Source of the DNA: BM714 sp964644525 | GTDB taxonomy: Bacteria > Bacillota > Clostridia > Peptostreptococcales > BM714 | DNA: 9,076 bases | NCBI GenBank assembly: GCA_964644525.1 | Contig: CAZXWC010000068.1 | Span: 1-9,076 of the forward strand | Direction: 5' to 3' | Shown here: in pieces, positions 6,212 to 9,076 of the stretch | How positions within the stretch are numbered: the stretch's first letter is position 1 | How the letters are laid out: every line of letters starts with the position of its first letter | Program-made: the position numbers and the translations under genes | The notes under the pieces: model-generated | Seen by the model: only the letters and a program-made list of their open reading frames with translations | The model's database searches: none | What the model was told of the DNA's origin: nothing

Positions 6212-6245
6212 TTGTGGCCTCAACCTTTTCAGGTTGGAGCCACAA
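6212..6245. terminator. Bidirectional terminator between convergent genes
   Basis: Arms 6212-6225 and 6232-6245 pair over 14 positions with two internal mismatches, around a TTTTCA loop. On the plus strand the stem is followed by ATGTTTTGTT, on the minus strand by TCATTTTTCT. It lies 28 bases after the CbrA-like stop and 34 bases beyond the end of the convergent stalk-domain gene, so it can serve both. Confidence 0.75.
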
Positions 6246-6278
6246 ATGTTTTGTTGGATATGATTGTAATAAAATAAA

Positions 6279-7616
6279 TTACCTTTCCACTTGAATCTTG
6301 ATTGGGGATGTTTGGGCGGGTATGCTCATTGTCATTATTGTGTATTCTACAGTTACAGTTTTTCCCTCAAGCTCGTACATCTCCGACTCCATGTAACTTC
6401 CCTTTTGTATGTGGATTATCAAGTCATTGATAATGTTGCCATCCTTGGAAAGCCTTATGCTGTATCCCTTGTCGCTCTCGGTAATTTCTTTTACTTTTCC
6501 CTCGTATGTCGAGAAAATCTCCGGAGTTTCGATGACTCTGATTTTTTCAGCATTGGTTTGAGCGGGAATGCTTCTTGTAGAGATGGAGTATTGGACATCT
6601 AAAAGAGTTCCAATCTTAAAGTCTTGGGAGATTCCGTCTTCGATTATTGTATCAATTCCGACTCTGACCACCAGGTCGTCTGTTCTTTCTTCGAGATTTC
6701 CGCCTTCAAGATAAAGAGTAGCTCCGCTTTCCTCGAATTTGAGGTCGGAAATTGTACCTGAATAATTGTAATTGTCAACTTTTACTTCCGATATTTCATT
6801 TGACACTTTAATAAGGGCAGAGGGTTTTGTCAGGGCTTGAGTAGCCATATCGATAGGGGGATTCAAGTCGTATTCGACCCTGAGAATTCCATCAGTCAAT
6901 TCAATGTTGCTGAAATCGAAGGTGTAGCCGCCGGTATTCCTTTCCTCCTCGACAATCAATACATAAGAAGACCCATCGACTGTTTTAATATATGTTCCGG
7001 GAATTTCTTTTTTATCCTGGAACCAGTCTTTGGTTGACTCGACATTGCCGGCTATAATTTCTATGTCATTGGGATTAAAAAACAAGTCGGTATCCTGGGT
7101 TGTTACGAATAGCCCAAGAATGGCTTCCATGTCGGATTCGGAAAGGAAAGTTCGTCCCTCAATCAACATGGGATTTGAATCGAATTTTCCGGAGGTTTCG
7201 CCTGATTTGTAATTTGTATTGTCGATGTACATTTTTGAAGAAAAATCTTCTTTGACCATTTCTACGCTGCGGTCTGACCCGTTCCATGTTATGGTAAAGT
7301 CCGTTGACTCTGCGATTTCCCTCAGTGGGAAATACATAGTGCCATCTTTGATTATGGGGGAACTTTCCATGACTCCTGATTTTCCTTGACTGTTCCACTT
7401 GAACTCCGGCTTTTCGGAAATGAGAACCGGAATCGGGGCTTCCTCTCCGTAAAGAACAGGTAATGGAACTTCTTCGGTGTAGAGTGTTGGTATTGCTGCG
7501 TTTTCTTCATAGGGAACCGGCATTGGAATCGGTTCGGAATCGTTGCCTGCGAAGGCTACCCCTATGTTTAGTATGCATAATACGGACAAAATAATTAAAG
7601 CTGCAGTTTTTTTCAT
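6279..7616 (-). CDS. Secreted stalk-domain / PrcB-like multidomain protein
   Basis: A 445-residue exported protein of unknown role. A signal peptide (residues 1-23, ending VAFA) is followed by a Pro/Glu-rich stretch (29-70) of loose repeats of the type IP-x-LYTEE / LPVLYGEE. Residues 85-182 resemble the copper-amine-oxidase N1-like stalk domain common in Clostridia surface proteins (DGTMYFPLREIAE, then IEGRTFLSE). Residues 205-272 resemble a PrcB C-terminal domain (SSYVLIVEEERNTGGYTF, then the ALTKPSALIKV strand). The C-terminus is two copies of a 75-residue beta-rich domain (about 285-361 and 371-443). Each has a D-L-I/V-V/I strand in the middle, then a V-x-Y strand, and ends SIPAQT...KI.V. 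No sortase signal, lipobox or membrane anchor is seen, so it is probably released or held by wall contacts. The start has AGGAG 9 bases upstream. Confidence 0.8.
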   Translation of the reverse strand: MKKTAALIILSVLCILNIGVAFAGNDSEPIPMPVPYEENAAIPTLYTEEVPLPVLYGEEAPIPVLISEKPEFKWNSQGKSGVMESSPIIKDGTMYFPLREIAESTDFTITWNGSDRSVEMVKEDFSSKMYIDNTNYKSGETSGKFDSNPMLIEGRTFLSESDMEAILGLFVTTQDTDLFFNPNDIEIIAGNVESTKDWFQDKKEIPGTYIKTVDGSSYVLIVEEERNTGGYTFDFSNIELTDGILRVEYDLNPPIDMATQALTKPSALIKVSNEISEVKVDNYNYSGTISDLKFEESGATLYLEGGNLEERTDDLVVRVGIDTIIEDGISQDFKIGTLLDVQYSISTRSIPAQTNAEKIRVIETPEIFSTYEGKVKEITESDKGYSIRLSKDGNIINDLIIHIQKGSYMESEMYELEGKTVTVEYTIMTMSIPAQTSPIKIQVER

Positions 7617-7754
7617 TTATTGTTTCTCCTTTTTTGTTTGTTTTTACATTCACTAATTTGACGGGGGAATGGTGGTAAAAGTTCCATCAAACAGATATTT
7701 TTTCATTATTTATGATCACAGGCATGTATGTGGTGTCAGACTTATTATACAAGC

Positions 7755-7798
7755 ATATTATGAATCAACCATCCATGGAGGTGGTCGATTCATAATAT
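7755..7798. repeat. Inverted repeat, 19-position arms
   Basis: 7755-7773 pairs with 7780-7798 at all but one position (one further G-T), around a 6-base loop; the inner core is GAATC.ACCA / TGGT.GATTC. No T tract follows on either strand, and the arms are A/T-rich at the base, so it is not a standard terminator. It lies inside or at the end of the decayed DUF2975 copy. It may be an operator, a small mobile-element remnant, or a processing hairpin in the leader of the stalk-domain gene. Confidence 0.5.
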
Positions 7799-7977
7799 TT
7801 CACGAGGTCTTTAGGCTGACAGTAAAGGCAATTAAATATGGTATCCAGTGCGGAAAACCATATCGTCTTGATTTTGCCGGATTTTATATTGGACAGCTTT
7901 ACAGGGGAAGGGGCAATGAAGGCCAAAGCGGTAAAAAAGATGCATGTATATCAGAAAAATCTGATTAAAAAATGCAG
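7765..7977 (-). pseudogene. Decayed paralog of the DUF2975-type gene (N-terminal part)
   Basis: Minus-strand 7977-7907 aligns without gaps to 488-418 of the left-edge gene, roughly three quarters identical by eye, and encodes LHFLIRFF*YTCIFFTALAFIA against LHSLIRFFYYASIVFTSLGLIA. The copy has an in-frame TGA at 7953-7951, no usable in-frame start codon, and no ribosome site, so it cannot be expressed as the original protein. After the first helix the similarity fades and the frame ends at 7765. Its promoter region is still preserved (8006-8034). The 557-base intergenic stretch is otherwise AT-rich and holds no other gene I can support. Confidence 0.7.
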
Positions 7978-8005
7978 ATTGCTGATATAAACATTATTTG
8001 CACAT

Positions 8006-8034
8006 AGAATAGAGCTTGGGAAATAGAAAGTCAA
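8006..8034 (-). promoter_or_regulatory. Promoter of the decayed DUF2975 copy
   Basis: TTGACT (8034-8029) and TATTCT (8011-8006) on the minus strand, 17 bases apart, the same architecture and surrounding sequence as at 573-601. With the old gene gone, this promoter now points at the stalk-domain gene 390 bases downstream and may have been taken over by it. Confidence 0.6.
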
Positions 8035-8134
8035 CAATAAAATTAACGAGAATATAAAAAATATAGAGATAAACGATAAAATGTATTGGCAATTGGTTTT
8101 TTGTGGGTTCGATAATTTAAAATGGAATATTAAG

Positions 8135-8143
8135 TGATATAAT
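8135..8143 (+). promoter_or_regulatory. Extended -10 promoter of the diguanylate cyclase gene
   Basis: TGATATAAT: a perfect TATAAT (8138-8143) with the extended TG at 8135-8136. No good -35 is seen 16-18 bases upstream, as is common for extended -10 promoters. The start would be near 8150, leaving a leader of about 24 bases. It is divergent from the promoter at 8006-8034, with about 100 AT-rich bases between them. Confidence 0.55.
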
Positions 8144-8173
8144 GGACCACGCTAAAATGGAGAAAGGAAAGAA

Positions 8174-8941
8174 GTGTTAATTTTGATTAAAAGAAATGTT
8201 AAGTACGATTTGAAATATATTGCTCTGTTCTTTGTTGTTTTCAGTGTAATCGTTGCAAATTTTATTACATATGTAATAATGAATTTTTTCGGAATACCGA
8301 ATATGAAGATTGGATGTCAGATTGCTACGTCAGCATTTTTTATCGCTTCCGTGCTTGTGATATATCCGGCTATAAGGATATATTTGAAGTTTCTTGAAAT
8401 CAAACAGCGATCAATTGAAAATCTGAAAAGGGATTATTTGACCAATCTATACACAAGAAAATCTTTTGAGGATGAATTTTCTCGATTTTTGCGGGATGAA
8501 AGCTTAAAAAAGAATGAGCTTTGCCTGATGTTGCTGGATCTTGATGATTTTAAAGAAACAAATGACACTTATGGTCATTCTGCAGGTGATGCGGTTCTTG
8601 TGGAAATAGGCAAGCGCATTCAATCCATTACCCGGAAAAGCGACATAGCCGCACGACATGGCGGCGAGGAATTTGTACTTGTATTGATGGATATGCAAAA
8701 GGAGAAAGTTTTTGAGAAATCCCAAGAAATCTGTAATATGCTGAATGATGAAATAATTTACCAGAAAAACACAGTTCCTTTTTCGGCGAGTATTGGATGC
8801 ATTCATTGCAAAACTTTTGATTTTGACTTGGACAAGTTGTTGAGATTTGCAGATGAGCAGTTATACAAGGCAAAGGCAAATGGTAAAGGCAGAGCAGAAA
8901 TTTTATTCTACAATGATGCGGATTTATTGCAGGCAAGGTGA
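8174..8941 (+). CDS. Membrane-anchored diguanylate cyclase (GGDEF domain)
   Basis: A 255-residue protein predicted to make cyclic di-GMP from two GTP. Two membrane helices (about 17-39 and 46-70) with a very short external loop are followed by a short linker and a full GGDEF domain from about residue 85. Visible parts are D-x-L-T-x-L (87-92), the metal-binding LDLDDFK (121-127), NDTYGHSAGDAVL (130-142), and the catalytic GGEEF (163-167), all consistent with an active enzyme. RKSD at 154-157, five residues before GGEEF, is the RxxD inhibitory I-site, so product feedback is likely. There is no recognisable ligand domain, so any signal must act through the membrane helices. The start is GTG 8174, with AAAGGA 5 bases upstream; TTG 8183 in frame is an alternative. 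Confidence 0.9.
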   Translation: MLILIKRNVKYDLKYIALFFVVFSVIVANFITYVIMNFFGIPNMKIGCQIATSAFFIASVLVIYPAIRIYLKFLEIKQRSIENLKRDYLTNLYTRKSFEDEFSRFLRDESLKKNELCLMLLDLDDFKETNDTYGHSAGDAVLVEIGKRIQSITRKSDIAARHGGEEFVLVLMDMQKEKVFEKSQEICNMLNDEIIYQKNTVPFSASIGCIHCKTFDFDLDKLLRFADEQLYKAKANGKGRAEILFYNDADLLQAR

Positions 8942-8956
8942 CAGGAATCTTGCATT

Positions 8957-9076
8957 TCATAAAATTTTGAGGGCGCTTTCGAGATGAAAGACTTGCTTGA
9001 TTTTCGTTAAATCCATTCTTTTTGAAAGTAATGCCTTTTTTAGGATTTTCAAATAAGCCATCATCTTGTCGTTTCC
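8957..9076 (-). CDS. 3' end of an unrecognised gene, partial
   Basis: An open minus-strand frame of 39 codons enters from the right edge and stops at TGA 8959-8957. The peptide is Lys/Leu-rich (MMAYLKILKKALL, then KQVFHLESALKIL), with heptad-like spacing of leucines that suggests a helical C-terminus. The gene converges on the diguanylate cyclase with 15 bases between stop codons and no terminator hairpin. It is too short to assign, and a chance open frame cannot be excluded. Confidence 0.35.
   Translation of the reverse strand, partial: GNDKMMAYLKILKKALLSKRMDLTKIKQVFHLESALKIL

Noticed and set aside
7669..7968. 99-codon plus-strand frame in the intergenic stretch
   Set aside because: It is antisense to the decayed DUF2975 copy, with no ribosome site; its apparent coding character comes from that remnant.
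1..9076. tRNA, rRNA, CRISPR array, transposase or phage genes
   Set aside because: I looked on both strands and saw no such structure; the repeats present are short regulatory-type or paralogous-gene repeats.

Overview
The window looks like a draft-assembly piece of a low-GC Gram-positive (Firmicutes, probably Clostridia) chromosome. The evidence is strong purine-rich Shine-Dalgarno sites, consensus sigma-A promoters, a guanine-class riboswitch over purine-salvage genes, Rho-independent terminators, and a secreted protein with a copper-amine-oxidase-type stalk domain. One 100-base run of N marks a scaffold gap.

Left part (1-2780). At the edge is a minus-strand DUF2975-type membrane protein gene that appears frameshifted and has a clear promoter. 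The 338 bases before the next gene hold that promoter, a pair of direct repeats, and a plus-strand promoter followed by a hairpin terminator, which together suggest a short transcript. Next comes a complete minus-strand purine-salvage unit: promoter, guanine-type riboswitch, multi-hairpin leader, short NCS2-like permease, phosphoribosyltransferase and terminator. The permease would import a purine base and the phosphoribosyltransferase would trap it as a nucleotide, with the riboswitch sensing the purine.

Middle part (2780-6250). After three TTCGAC-type repeats in 10-bp phase and the gap comes a plus-strand PTS EIIC-type permease that has lost its 5' end into the gap, followed by its own terminator. 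A two-gene plus-strand block follows: a UPF0282-type metallo-beta-lactamase-fold hydrolase, a family best known from archaea, and a CbrA-like FAD oxidoreductase of the geranylgeranyl-reductase superfamily. A bidirectional terminator closes the block.

Right part (6250-9076). A minus-strand secreted multidomain protein carries a Pro/Glu-rich repeat, a stalk domain, a PrcB-like domain and a tandem duplicated C-terminal domain. The 557-base stretch upstream of it holds a decayed second copy of the DUF2975 gene start with its promoter still recognisable, and a 19-position inverted repeat. Then come a membrane-anchored diguanylate cyclase with intact GGEEF and I-site, and the 3' end of an unrecognised minus-strand gene.

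The most interesting points are the paired decaying DUF2975 loci with matching promoters, the possible small RNA at 702-846, the riboswitch unit with its unusually short permease, and the UPF0282/CbrA-like pair.
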